From assembly GCA_963788965.1 (NCBI GenBank), contig CAWBIK010000006.1:1922001-1986000 (forward strand): a stretch of DNA of 64,000 nucleotides, written 5' to 3'. This DNA comes from QHXQ01 sp963788965. Its GTDB lineage: Bacteria > Acidobacteriota > Blastocatellia > Pyrinomonadales > Pyrinomonadaceae. A program made the position numbers and the translations under genes. Positions 18,101 to 27,208 of the stretch are shown here, in pieces (position 1 is the first letter of the stretch; each line of letters starts with the position of its first letter). The notes under the pieces are model-generated. The model searched no databases. It was given only the letters and a program-made list of their open reading frames with translations, and was not told the DNA's origin.

Positions 18101-18678
18101 TCACCGTCTCGGGCCTCTGGGACTTACCGATCTTTCGTGGGCGCAACGATGCGGTCGGCAGTCTGCTCGGCGGCTGGCAACTCACCAGCATCGTGACGGC
18201 GCACACCGGCTTCCCGTGGACGCCCAAGCATTGCAACGATCTCAACCGCGACGGGCAGGGCTGCTTCGAGCGACCGGCGGGCTACTTCGGCGGCGCGCTC
18301 GACGGGTCGAACGAGAACTTCACGCGACCGGGCGGCATCTTCCCCGGCAACGTCGCCAACGGGCAAGGCACGCGGCAATACTTCGACATCACCACGGTCG
18401 GCACAACGGGCGTTGCGCGCAACAGTTTTCGCGGCCCGCGCTACTTCGCCGTCGATTTCAGTCTGGCGAAGAAGTTCGGCTTGGCGCACCTGCTCGGCTT
18501 AGGCGAGGCGGCGAACTTTGAAGCGCGCGCCAATTTCTTCAACGCCTTCAACACGCTGAACCTGTTGCCCTTCAACTACGGCGACCAAAACACCTTGATC
18601 TTCGATTCGACCTTCGGGCGCGCACTCGGCGCACAAGCCGGCCGCGTCGTCGAATTTCAAGGGCGCTTCAGGTTCTAA
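15170..18678 (+). CDS. TonB-dependent outer-membrane protein with carboxypeptidase-regulatory-like N-terminal domain (frameshifted in this sequence)
   Basis: About 1,169 residues across three frames, with breaks near 16240 and 16885. ATG at 15170 has GGAG eight bases upstream and gives a signal peptide ending VVVEAQ. The N-terminal Cna-B/CarboxypepD_reg-like domain (FRAGIQGTVTDATGAVVPGA) is followed by the plug (ANNYQIDGVSVNS, then VRVQSTTYSAEYGRNSGAQV). The long beta-barrel has repeated paired aromatic strands (FVQDDWKLRPNFTINLGLRY) and ends in a terminal phenylalanine, RFRF. This architecture is typical of acidobacterial outer-membrane receptors. It is followed by GH3 and GH144-like genes, so import of glucan oligosaccharides is a fair inference. 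Restoring the frame at 16885 gives VNLPNNIFFGAS, which supports a one-base error. Confidence 0.88.
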
Positions 18679-18684
18679 CTTATG

Positions 18685-18750
18685 CCTTAACCACAAAGAC
18701 ACGAAGACACAACGATCAAAGTTTGTGTCTTCGTGTCTTTGTGGTTAAGG
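18685..18750. repeat. Perfect 28-bp palindrome, CCACAAAGACACGAAGACAC family
   Basis: Arms 18685-18712 and 18723-18750 are exact reverse complements around a 10-base loop. It lies between the TonB-dependent gene and the GH3 gene, just before the GH3 ribosome-binding region. The same core recurs at 10585 and 58924. A strong hairpin here could lower read-through into the GH3 gene. Confidence 0.92.
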
Positions 18751-18765
18751 CTTTGGAAGTCTGAC

Positions 18766-21087
18766 ATGAAGGTTGCAAAATCAATCAGCCTGTTGCTCGC
18801 GCTCGTGTTCGCCGCATCGTCTGTTCACGCACAATCTCGTCAACCTCAGATCGAGCGCAAGATCAACTCGCTGCTCGCGCGCATGACGCTCGCGGAAAAA
18901 CTCGGCCAGTTGCAACAACTCGACGGCGAAGCCAACGGCAACTTCCGGCCCGAACACGTCGCCTTGATCCGGCAAGGTCTGCTCGGTTCGACCTTGAACG
19001 TGCGCGGCGCGGCCCGCACGAACGAGTTACAGCGCATCGCCGTCAACGAATCGCGTCTCAAAATTCCCCTCATCTTCGGCTTCGACGTGATCCACGGCTA
19101 CCGCACGATCTTTCCTGTGCCGCTTGCCGAAGCCAGCAGTTGGGACGCGGCGGCAGTTGAACGCGCGGCCATGATCGCGGCGCGCGAGGCCCGCGCGTCG
19201 GGCGTGCATTGGACCTTTGCGCCCATGCTCGACATCGCGCGCGACGCACGTTGGGGGCGCATCGTCGAAGGCGCGGGCGAAGACCCTTATCTCGGCGCGG
19301 CGCTTGGGCGCGCACGCGTGCGTGGCTTTCAAGGCTCGGACTATTCCGCGCCCGACCGCGTTGTCGCCTGCGCCAAACACTGGGTCGCCTACGGCGCGGC
19401 CGAAGCCGGCCGCGACTACAACACGACGGACGTAACCGAACGTGCTTTACGTGAAATATATTTTCCGCCGTTCAAGGCGGCAGTGGACGCGGGCGTCGGC
19501 ACGTTCATGAGCGCCTTCAACGACATTGACGGCGTGCCCGCTTCGGCTAACCCGTGGACGTTGACGAAGGTCCTGCGCGGCGAATGGCAGTTCGACGGCA
19601 TCATGCTCAGCGACTACACGGCGGTCGAAGAACTGATCAAGCACGGCTTGGCGGCCGACGGCGCAGACGCGGCCCAATATGCCTTGAACGCGGGCGTTGA
19701 CATGGAGATGGTCAGCCGCCTCTACAACCAGCACGGCGCGCAACTGTTGAAGCAAGGCAAACTCACGCCCGCCGTGATCGACGAAGCCGTGCGCCGCATC
19801 CTGCGTGTGAAGTTCCGCCTCGGCCTCTTTGAACATCCTTACGTTGACGAGACGCGCGAGCGCGCACAGTTGCTCAACGCACAACATCGGGCCGCCGCGC
19901 GCGAGGTCGCGGCGCGTTCGATGGTGCTGTTGAAGAATGAACGCGAGACTTTGCCGCTCAGCGCGAGCGCGCGTTCAATCGCCGTTATCGGCCCGTTGGC
20001 TGATGATCCGAAAGCGCCGGTTGGCTCGTGGGCGGGCGACGGGCGCGTCGAAGATACGGTTACGTTGCTCGCCGGGATCAAAGCGCGGGTCGCGCCGCAG
20101 ACGCGCGTGCTGTACGCGAAGGGCGTGGCGATTGAAGGCCGGGGCGTGACCGGCAACTACGACGCCGCGCCCGTCACGACCAACGCGGGCGGCACGAACG
20201 TCGTCTCCGCAGCCGACACAGAGGCCGCGCGCCTTGCGACCACGCCGACCGCGCCCGACTCAATCGCGGAAGCCGTGCGCGTCGCACGTGCGGCCGATGC
20301 GGTCATACTCGCCGTCGGCGAAACGGCCGAGATGAGCGGCGAAGCATCCGCGCGCACGTCGCTCGATCTGCCCGGCCGGCAGTTGGAGTTGATTCAGGCG
20401 ATTCATCAGACGGGCAAGCCTTACGTCGTCGTGTTGATGAACGGCCGCCCGCTCACGATCAACTGGCTCACCGAAAATGCGCCCGCCATTCTTGAGACGT
20501 GGTTCGCGGGCACTGAAGCGGGCCATGCGATTGCGGATGTCCTGTTCGGCGCGGTGAACCCCGGTGGCAAACTGCCCGTCACCTTCCCGCGCGCCGTCGG
20601 GCAAGAACCGCTCTACTACAATCACAAGCACACGGGCCGGCCGCCTGATCCTAACAACAAGTACTCGTCCAAATATCTCGACGTGCCGTACACGCCGCTC
20701 TATCCGTTCGGCTACGGTCTGAGCTACACGCAGTTTCAATTCTCGAACTTGCAACTGAGCGCCCCGCGCATCACGCCGACGGGTCGCCTCACCGTCAGCG
20801 TCGAAGTCACGAACACGGGCCGGCGCGCGGGCGACGAGGTTGTGCAGCTTTACATTCATGACGTGGCGGCAAGCGTCACACGTCCCGTCAAAGAACTGAA
20901 AGGCTTCCAACGCATCATGCTGCAAGCCGGCGAGCGCCGCCGCATCACCTTCACGCTCGGCCCCGCGGAACTCGGTTTCTATAATCGCGCCATGCGCTTC
21001 ATGGTCGAACCGGGCGCGTTTGAAATCTTCGTCGGGCCGAACTCGGCCGAAGGACTCGAAGCCCGCTTTGAAGTTGCCGGCCGTTAA
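18766..21087 (+). CDS. GH3 beta-glucosidase, secreted (BglX-like)
   Basis: The 773-residue enzyme starts at ATG 18766, after GGAAG; an upstream in-frame GTG lies inside the palindrome and is rejected. Its signal peptide ends SSVHAQ. The GH3 N-terminal barrel contains FGFDVIHGYRTIFPVPLAEA, AKHWVAYGAAEAGRDY and the nucleophile aspartate in GIMLSDYTAVEEL (about residue 281). The C-terminal alpha/beta domain begins near LLKNERETLPLS and contains GETAEMSGEASARTSLDLPG. It ends with a fibronectin III-like domain (VEVTNTGRRAGDEVVQLYI). It hydrolyses terminal beta-glucosyl residues, probably in the periplasm. The GH144-like endoglucanase gene 36 bases downstream suggests it finishes degradation of beta-1,2-gluco-oligosaccharides. 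Confidence 0.92.
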   Translation: MKVAKSISLLLALVFAASSVHAQSRQPQIERKINSLLARMTLAEKLGQLQQLDGEANGNFRPEHVALIRQGLLGSTLNVRGAARTNELQRIAVNESRLKIPLIFGFDVIHGYRTIFPVPLAEASSWDAAAVERAAMIAAREARASGVHWTFAPMLDIARDARWGRIVEGAGEDPYLGAALGRARVRGFQGSDYSAPDRVVACAKHWVAYGAAEAGRDYNTTDVTERALREIYFPPFKAAVDAGVGTFMSAFNDIDGVPASANPWTLTKVLRGEWQFDGIMLSDYTAVEELIKHGLAADGADAAQYALNAGVDMEMVSRLYNQHGAQLLKQGKLTPAVIDEAVRRILRVKFRLGLFEHPYVDETRERAQLLNAQHRAAAREVAARSMVLLKNERETLPLSASARSIAVIGPLADDPKAPVGSWAGDGRVEDTVTLLAGIKARVAPQTRVLYAKGVAIEGRGVTGNYDAAPVTTNAGGTNVVSAADTEAARLATTPTAPDSIAEAVRVARAADAVILAVGETAEMSGEASARTSLDLPGRQLELIQAIHQTGKPYVVVLMNGRPLTINWLTENAPAILETWFAGTEAGHAIADVLFGAVNPGGKLPVTFPRAVGQEPLYYNHKHTGRPPDPNNKYSSKYLDVPYTPLYPFGYGLSYTQFQFSNLQLSAPRITPTGRLTVSVEVTNTGRRAGDEVVQLYIHDVAASVTRPVKELKGFQRIMLQAGERRRITFTLGPAELGFYNRAMRFMVEPGAFEIFVGPNSAEGLEARFEVAGR

Positions 21088-21122
21088 CGGCCTGAATGAA
21101 ATTTTCTTAAAAACATCAGCCG

Positions 21123-22427
21123 ATGAGATTAGCGTCGCTCTTGTTAGTTGTGCTGTTGGTCAGCCCGCTTACGATAGCAACGCCCCGACGACAGCAGCAC
21201 GCAAGGCCACGCTTGTCGGCGCAAGACCGAGCTTTACTCATAGACCTTGAGCGCCGTTCGTTCCGCTATTTCCTAGAACACGCAGACCCGCACACGGGCC
21301 TCGTCCTCGACCGCGCACATACGAACGGGCAGCCGCACAACGAACGCGAACCGAGTTATCGCATCGCCAGTAGTGCCGCCACCGGCTTCGGCTTGACGGC
21401 GCTCTGCATTGCGGCCGCACATGGTTGGATTGATCGCAACGAAGCACGCGCGCGTGTGCGCACGACGCTCGACTTCTTCGCCGAGCGTGCGGCCGAAGAA
21501 CACGGCTGGTTTTATCACTGGCAGGAGCAGTCCACGGGCGCGCGGCGCTGGCAGAGCGAGTTCTCGTCCATCGACACGGCGCTGCTATTGGGCGGCGTCC
21601 TCACGGCCCGCCAATGTTTTCGTGATGATAAAGAGATCGTGCGGCTGGCGACGAAGATTTACGAGCGCGTGGATTTTCAATGGATGCTCGCGGGTCATCC
21701 GTCGCTGCTCTCGCACGGTTACAAGCCTGAGACGGGTTTCTTAAAACCGCGCTGGGACACTTACAGCGAGCACATGCTACTGCAACTGCTCGCCATCGGT
21801 TCGCCCACGCATCCTGTCACGCCGCAAGCATGGCGCGCGTGGCAGCGCCAACGCATCACCTACGCGGGCTACACCTACATTACCGGCGGTCCGCTCTTTG
21901 TGCATCAGTACTCGCACGCCTACGTGGACTTTCGCCAGCGACGCGAAAGCTGGTATCCGTTCACCAACTACTTCGCCAACTCGGTCGCCGCCACACGCGC
22001 GCATCGTCAGTTTTGCCGCGACCTCGCGCGCGAGTTCCCCGGTTATAACGAAAACATCTGGGGCATCTCGGCCTCCGACAGCGCGCGCGGTTATGTCGCA
22101 TGGGGCGGGCCGCCACGCGACCCGGCGATTGACGGCACGGTCGTGCCTTACGCCGCGGCCGGCTCGTTGATGTTCACGCCCGACATCTCCCTGCCCGCCG
22201 TGCGTGCGATGCGCGAAAAATTTGGCGAGCAGATTTACGGCCGCTACGGCTTCACCGATGCGTTCAACCCGACGACCGGCTGGATCAATCCTGACGTGAT
22301 CGGCATCGACCTCGGCATCACGCTCCTGAGCGCCGAGAACTTACGCACCGGCCACGTCTGGCGCTGGTTCATGGCCAACCCGGAGATACCGCGTGCGCTA
22401 CGACTAGCAGGCTTGCGCGCCGATTGA
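21123..22427 (+). CDS. Glycoamylase-domain glucanase, GH144-like, secreted
   Basis: The 434-residue protein has a signal peptide (MRLASLLLVVLLVSPLTIA) and then an (alpha/alpha)6-type domain of the putative glucoamylase family PF10091. Visible conserved parts are RSFRYFLEHADPHTGLVLDR, EFSSIDTALLLGGVL and NIWGISASDSARGYVAWG followed by DGTVVPYAAAGSLMF. GH144 enzymes of this fold cleave beta-1,2-glucan to sophoro-oligosaccharides, and the characterised Chitinophaga example works with a GH3 enzyme. Here a GH3 gene lies just upstream on the same strand. The substrate is therefore inferred to be beta-1,2-glucan, but other PF10091 members act differently. The gene is convergent with the GIY-YIG gene, only 18 bases away. 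Confidence 0.82.
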   Translation: MRLASLLLVVLLVSPLTIATPRRQQHARPRLSAQDRALLIDLERRSFRYFLEHADPHTGLVLDRAHTNGQPHNEREPSYRIASSAATGFGLTALCIAAAHGWIDRNEARARVRTTLDFFAERAAEEHGWFYHWQEQSTGARRWQSEFSSIDTALLLGGVLTARQCFRDDKEIVRLATKIYERVDFQWMLAGHPSLLSHGYKPETGFLKPRWDTYSEHMLLQLLAIGSPTHPVTPQAWRAWQRQRITYAGYTYITGGPLFVHQYSHAYVDFRQRRESWYPFTNYFANSVAATRAHRQFCRDLAREFPGYNENIWGISASDSARGYVAWGGPPRDPAIDGTVVPYAAAGSLMFTPDISLPAVRAMREKFGEQIYGRYGFTDAFNPTTGWINPDVIGIDLGITLLSAENLRTGHVWRWFMANPEIPRALRLAGLRAD

Positions 22428-22445
22428 CCTGCGCGAGCTTAGTTA

Positions 22446-22811
22446 TCACTTCCTTTTCTTCTGCTCGTTGTAGCCACGCTCGCCGTAAGGCTGCAACTTC
22501 TCCAACCATAATTCTTCCAGCAAGGCCAAATCCGGTTTGTAATCATAATTCGCATCCGCCTTCGGTGTGAGTTCATCAAGTATCTCAAAGGCGAAGCTCT
22601 CGCTGCCAAATTCGTTCCACTCGGCTTGCAGCGTCTTGTTCGTGTGACTTCCTATCTTTAATCCGAACTTATGCCGGTTGAATATGCCCGGCAGATTCAT
22701 CGTCGCCCCGATCAGGACTTTATTGTTAACGGTGTTGCGTATCTGGTAGACACCCATCGGTCGATGAGTCTCCTTATACGCACGCACCAGTTCTTTTCTT
22801 TTATCGCTCAT
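22446..22811 (-). CDS. GIY-YIG nuclease-family protein
   Basis: The 121-residue protein starts at ATG 22811, which has AGGAG nine bases upstream; a longer reading frame starts further upstream but lacks a good site. It has GVYQIRNTVNNKVLIGAT (about residues 20-37), matching the GIY-YIG core with GVY and LIG in the two signature positions. FNRHKFGLKIGSHTNKTLQAEWNEFG and EELWLEKLQPYGERGYN follow, also typical of this small subfamily. Such single-domain proteins are widespread and mostly uncharacterised. The altered second signature (LIG rather than YIG) is seen in related sequences, so activity cannot be excluded. Confidence 0.82.
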   Translation of the reverse strand: MSDKRKELVRAYKETHRPMGVYQIRNTVNNKVLIGATMNLPGIFNRHKFGLKIGSHTNKTLQAEWNEFGSESFAFEILDELTPKADANYDYKPDLALLEELWLEKLQPYGERGYNEQKKRK

Positions 22812-22864
22812 AGCTGTAGCTCCTACTAACGTTAACGTAACTAGACTAGGCCATGCCCGCACGC

Positions 22865-25630
22865 TCAACGCCTGCGCCCGCTCATTGCGCGGGCGACGAA
22901 GACGGCCGTAGTGCGCGCGGGGATGGTGAACGTGCCCGTGTTCGTGTTGAAGCTAGACGTGCGCACAACGAGATCGCCGGAACGCACCTGCACTGAATGG
23001 AGCGTTAAGAATTTACGCGCGAAGGCCGCTTCGGTGTAAGTCTGCGCGGCGGGCGCAGCGTTACAGAGCACGACGATCAGATCATAGTTGGGATCGAGTT
23101 TGCGCCCGGTCGTGTCGCTGATGGACATGACGACGAGGCCGGGCGTCTGTTGTGGGCCGGTGTTGTAGAAGCGGACGCGCGCGTTGATGTCTGCGGCCGT
23201 CGGCAGACGAAACAGCGGCGAACTTTTGCGAATGCGCAACGCCTCGCGCAGATGCGCGACCGTCTGCATGATGTCGGCGCGCGTTGGACGCAAGGCCGGA
23301 TCGGCCAGTAGTGGTTTAATCACGGACCAGCGGTCGCCGTTTGCTTGTTTGGGCGGCAGACCGACGCCGAAGTTGTTGGTCGTGTATGTGAAGTCGAGCC
23401 GGTTGAACCAGTCGCCGGAGTTGTAGCTGTTGTGGTCCAGCGATTTCGAGCGCAGCATGTCCTCGCCCGCGTGGAAGAACGGGACGCCTTGCGCGAGCGC
23501 CACGAGATCGATGGCTAGATTCTGCATCCGCACGCGTTCGGCCACGGTCGTCGTGCGCGGCGCACGCAAGGCGTTGAAGTCGTAGAGCGTCAGGTCGTCG
23601 TGCGCTTCCGCATAGTTGATCACTTCCTGCGGGTCGGCGGCGTAAGCGGCGGGCGCACCGCCGTAATCAACCTGCGCGCCGGAGACTTGCCGGCCCGTGC
23701 GATCAATAAATCTGTAGCCGCGCAAGTTGCCGGCCAACCCAACGCGCAGCCAATCCATGTAACGCAGCAGTTTCTCTCTCTGCGCGTCGGCTGTGCCCTG
23801 CTCCGTGCCGTTGGGTGCAAGGTAGAGGCCGTTGACGAAGCCTTGCGCTTGCGGCGACTCGAACAGCGGGCCGCGCACGGCATCGCGCAATCGGTCGTTG
23901 AACGTGCCCAGCCCCGTGCCGCTCATGTTCGGTTGCGTGGCGTTGCGCCCGCGCGCGTTGTTGGCTACCTCGCCGAAGTTCCAGCCTTCGCCATAGAGAT
24001 AAATCTTCGCACCATCTACGCCGTCGCGCGCGATGGTTAAAGCGCGCAACGCATCGCGGACTTTGAGCATGTTGGCGACCATGTGATGGCCCATCAGATC
24101 GAACCGAAAGCCGTCCACTTTATAAGCACGCGCCCATGTGACGACGGAATCAACCAGCAATTTTTCCATCATCGCATGCTCGGTCGCAGTGTTCTGGCAA
24201 CAGGTGCTCGTCTCGATCCGGCCGTCGAGATTCAAGCGATAGTAATAACCGGGCACGATGCGATCCAGCACAGAGCGCGCGTCTTGCCCGCTCGCGGTCG
24301 TGTGGTTATAGACCACATCCATGACGACGCGCAGCCCCGCGTCGCTCAACCCTTTGACCAGCGCGCGAAACTCGCGTATGCGCGCCGCGCCATCAGGGTT
24401 GGTCGCATAACTGCCTTCGGGCACGGTGTAATGATAAGGCTCGTAACCCCAGTTGAACCCGTCTTCGTCGCGCAACGCAGAGACGATCTCCTGCTGCTGT
24501 TCCGAGTCGGGCGGTAACTTGCTCAACGCCGCGAAGTCCGGTTCTTTTCGCTCAGCTTTGATCTCGTCGATGGTTGCGACGTCAAAGACGGGCAATAGGT
24601 GTATGTGCGTCAGCCCGGCTTCGGCTAACGCGCGCAGGTGCTTCATGCCGTTCGACGTTGCCTGTGTGAAGGCGAGATAAGTGCCGCGTTGTGCGGCCGG
24701 CACGGTCTGATCGTTGAGACTAAAATCGCGTAGGTGCAACTCGTAGAGCGCGATCTCTTCGGGCGCGGCGAGCGGTGGTTTGCTCAACGTGTCCCAACCC
24801 GTGGGCTTGAGGTTCGGCGCATCGAGATAGACAAACTGGCTGCGCCGGCTGTTCGTTGACAAGCTCAGCGAATAAGGATCGGTGACGAGATTCTTCTCCA
24901 CGCGTCCGGTCGCGGGCACGAACACTTGCACCTCGTACAGATAAAATTGATTCAGCCACGTTATGTTGCCGTGCACGCTCCACACGCCCGCCGTCGCGTC
25001 GTACTTCATTGGCACAATCGTCGCGGTCGTCTCAGGCTTCGAGTCGGCGAACAGGTGCAGGCGCACAGACTGCGCGGTCGGCGTCCAGAGTTTCAACGTG
25101 GGTACAGGCTCGTGGTCGCCTTGCCAGATGATGCCGAGCGCGCCCGTGTACGTGTAGAGGTCGTCAAGCACACCGGGCAGTTGTACCGAGGTCGCGTCGA
25201 GGATTTGCCCTTGTGCGTCGGTCGCGGCGACGGCGATCTGTCCCTTCAAGATCGCAGGCACACGACTCAACTCGGCCGGATTGATCTTTAACGCGAGATA
25301 GCGCGCGAGGGATGGAAACTTTGCGCGCAGAGCGGGCAACAGCCCCGCCGGATCATGCGTCAATGCGATTGACTCGCCGCCGTTGATCCCGTTCGGCGTC
25401 AGGCTTAAGCCACCTGCCGGCGCGAAGTACAGGCGGTACGAGTTGACTAACTCTTTCGTCGCCGGCCACGCGATGGTGTCGCGTGTGAGCCAGTGCGCCC
25501 GCGCTGTCGTGAGATCGCCGCGCGATGCGGTATCAACAGACGCTTGCGCTTGCACGCTCGGCGTGAGCCAGAACAAGAGCGGCAGCGCGAGGCACGCTGC
25601 CGCTAACGAACGTAGCTTGATCTTATTCAT
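22865..25630 (-). CDS. pulA: Pullulanase-type alpha-1,6-glucosidase (GH13), secreted
   Basis: About 921 residues from ATG 25630, with a signal peptide ending SVQAQ. N-terminal domains (residues about 30-300) include a CBM48-like module around TPTAQSVRLHLFADS. The GH13 catalytic regions are in order: YELHLRDFS; VVMDVVYNH (about residue 438); GFRFDLMGHH with the nucleophile aspartate (about 510); YLYGEGWNF with the acid/base glutamate (about 548); and YAEAHDDLTLYD (about 677). GFRFDLMGHH is characteristic of pullulanases and separates them from isoamylases. It cleaves alpha-1,6 branches of starch, glycogen or pullulan. It lies in a minus-strand set with a sugar transporter, two GH13 enzymes and malQ. 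A beta-domain ends the protein. Confidence 0.93.
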   Translation of the reverse strand: MNKIKLRSLAAACLALPLLFWLTPSVQAQASVDTASRGDLTTARAHWLTRDTIAWPATKELVNSYRLYFAPAGGLSLTPNGINGGESIALTHDPAGLLPALRAKFPSLARYLALKINPAELSRVPAILKGQIAVAATDAQGQILDATSVQLPGVLDDLYTYTGALGIIWQGDHEPVPTLKLWTPTAQSVRLHLFADSKPETTATIVPMKYDATAGVWSVHGNITWLNQFYLYEVQVFVPATGRVEKNLVTDPYSLSLSTNSRRSQFVYLDAPNLKPTGWDTLSKPPLAAPEEIALYELHLRDFSLNDQTVPAAQRGTYLAFTQATSNGMKHLRALAEAGLTHIHLLPVFDVATIDEIKAERKEPDFAALSKLPPDSEQQQEIVSALRDEDGFNWGYEPYHYTVPEGSYATNPDGAARIREFRALVKGLSDAGLRVVMDVVYNHTTASGQDARSVLDRIVPGYYYRLNLDGRIETSTCCQNTATEHAMMEKLLVDSVVTWARAYKVDGFRFDLMGHHMVANMLKVRDALRALTIARDGVDGAKIYLYGEGWNFGEVANNARGRNATQPNMSGTGLGTFNDRLRDAVRGPLFESPQAQGFVNGLYLAPNGTEQGTADAQREKLLRYMDWLRVGLAGNLRGYRFIDRTGRQVSGAQVDYGGAPAAYAADPQEVINYAEAHDDLTLYDFNALRAPRTTTVAERVRMQNLAIDLVALAQGVPFFHAGEDMLRSKSLDHNSYNSGDWFNRLDFTYTTNNFGVGLPPKQANGDRWSVIKPLLADPALRPTRADIMQTVAHLREALRIRKSSPLFRLPTAADINARVRFYNTGPQQTPGLVVMSISDTTGRKLDPNYDLIVVLCNAAPAAQTYTEAAFARKFLTLHSVQVRSGDLVVRTSSFNTNTGTFTIPARTTAVFVARAMSGRRR

Positions 25631-25697
25631 CCGGTCGCACCCGCGCGCCGATAGGGACTCTGATCGTTTCACACAATGCACGCGAACGTGCGCCGCT

Positions 25698-27134
25698 TTA
25701 ACGTTCGTCCATCAGTCCCGTGCTCGGCACGGGCTGCGCCGACTGCGGCGGGATGAACGGTTCGTGCTCGTCGCCTTTGATGACGGCGCTCGGCGACACG
25801 TCGCCCACGTCGCGCACGAACGAGACGCACAGCGCCGCGAGCAACAGGAATGCGCCGCCGGCCATGACGACGTAGAGCGGCGCGTTCGGGTTATCGGGGC
25901 CGAACAGATTGCGTATGACGGGGCCGAAGGTGAACGAAGCGACGATCTCAGGGATGACGATGAAGAAATTGAAGACGCCCATATAGACGCCCATGCGCGC
26001 AGGCGGCAACGCGCCCGCGAGGATCGCATAAGGCATCGAGAGGATCGAAGCCCACGCGATGCCGACGCCGATCATCGTCAACAGCAGCATGGTTTTGTCG
26101 TGGATGAAATAGACCGATAGTAGCCCTGCCGCGCCGCAGACGAGCGCAAACGCATGCACGGTCTTGCGACTTGTGGCGGCGGCCATTTTCGGCAGCAAGA
26201 AGGCAACGGCAAAGCATGTGATCGAATAGACGGCGAAGGCGATGCCGCCCCACGCCTGCCCGTCTTTGAATAGCGCGCTTTGATCGTTCGGTGCGCCGAA
26301 GACGTGATACGAGGTCATCAACCCGAAGAACATCCACATGCAAAAGAGGCCGAGCCAAGTGAAGAACTGGACGACGGCCAACTGCTTCATCGTCGTCGGC
26401 ATCTCGCGGATGGCGGCGAGAATCTCGCGCAGCCCCGCGCCGAAGCCGCGATGCGCTTGCTGCTTACGCCGGAACTCTTCCATGTTCTCCGGCGGATATT
26501 CTTTGGTCGTGAAGATCGTCCACAGGACCGCGAGCAGAAACGCCACCGCGCCGATCTTGAAAGCATAGACAACGCTCGGCGGGATGGCGTGCAGGCTCGC
26601 GCCCGCCGTTGCCGCGCGGCGCTGGAAGTCGTCGTCCACACCGTACTTGCGGAAGATGTACGGCAAGGCGTTTGCGAGCGTCGCGCCGATGCCGATGAAG
26701 AACGACTGCATGACGAACCCGGCGGTGCGCTGATCTGTGTTGAGCTTGTCGGCGACGAAGGCGCGGAACGGCTCCATCGAGATGTTGATCGACGCGTCGA
26801 GAATCCACAACAGCCCGGCCGCCATCCACAACACAGACGAGTCGGGCATGAAGAACAGAGCGATGCTCGCCAAGATCGCGCCAACTAGAAAGTAGGGTCG
26901 CCGCCGGCCTAACCGATTCCACGTGCGGTCGCTCATCGAACCGATGATCGGCTGCACAAGGAGGCCCGTTACTGGTCCTGCGAGCCACAGGATCGGGACC
27001 TCTTCGGGCTTCGCGCCGAGATAGGTATAGATGCCGCTCATGTTGGCCAGCTGCAAGCCCCAGCCGAACTGTATGCCGAGAAAGCCGAAGCTCATGTTCC
27101 AGATTTGCCAGAAGCTCAGCCGTGGTTTCTCCAT
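25698..27134 (-). CDS. MFS sugar transporter, SLC45/GPH-like
   Basis: The 478-residue inner-membrane protein starts at ATG 27134, with AGGAG eight bases upstream. It has about twelve hydrophobic segments. The first, MSFGFLGIQFGWGLQLANMS, and the loop motif GSMSDRTWNRLGRRRPYF (about residues 65-82) are typical of the SLC45-like disaccharide:proton symporters of the major facilitator superfamily. In bacterial alpha-glucan clusters such genes import maltose or maltodextrins. Pullulanase, cyclomaltodextrinase-like and MalQ genes on the same strand fit that role. A tail after the last helix (SAVIKGDEHEPFIPPQ) is cytoplasmic. Substrate is inferred. Confidence 0.88.
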   Translation of the reverse strand: MEKPRLSFWQIWNMSFGFLGIQFGWGLQLANMSGIYTYLGAKPEEVPILWLAGPVTGLLVQPIIGSMSDRTWNRLGRRRPYFLVGAILASIALFFMPDSSVLWMAAGLLWILDASINISMEPFRAFVADKLNTDQRTAGFVMQSFFIGIGATLANALPYIFRKYGVDDDFQRRAATAGASLHAIPPSVVYAFKIGAVAFLLAVLWTIFTTKEYPPENMEEFRRKQQAHRGFGAGLREILAAIREMPTTMKQLAVVQFFTWLGLFCMWMFFGLMTSYHVFGAPNDQSALFKDGQAWGGIAFAVYSITCFAVAFLLPKMAAATSRKTVHAFALVCGAAGLLSVYFIHDKTMLLLTMIGVGIAWASILSMPYAILAGALPPARMGVYMGVFNFFIVIPEIVASFTFGPVIRNLFGPDNPNAPLYVVMAGGAFLLLAALCVSFVRDVGDVSPSAVIKGDEHEPFIPPQSAQPVPSTGLMDER

Positions 27135-27208
27135 CGCGTTTGCTCCTTTGGAAGCGGTCAGCAAGCAGCGTAAAGGCAATTAAGCTTTGATCGGCTGACG
27201 ACTGACTG

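Noticed and set aside
18733..18765. Upstream GTG start for the GH3 gene
   Set aside because: It lies inside the palindrome and adds eleven residues before a perfect signal peptide that begins at ATG 18766.
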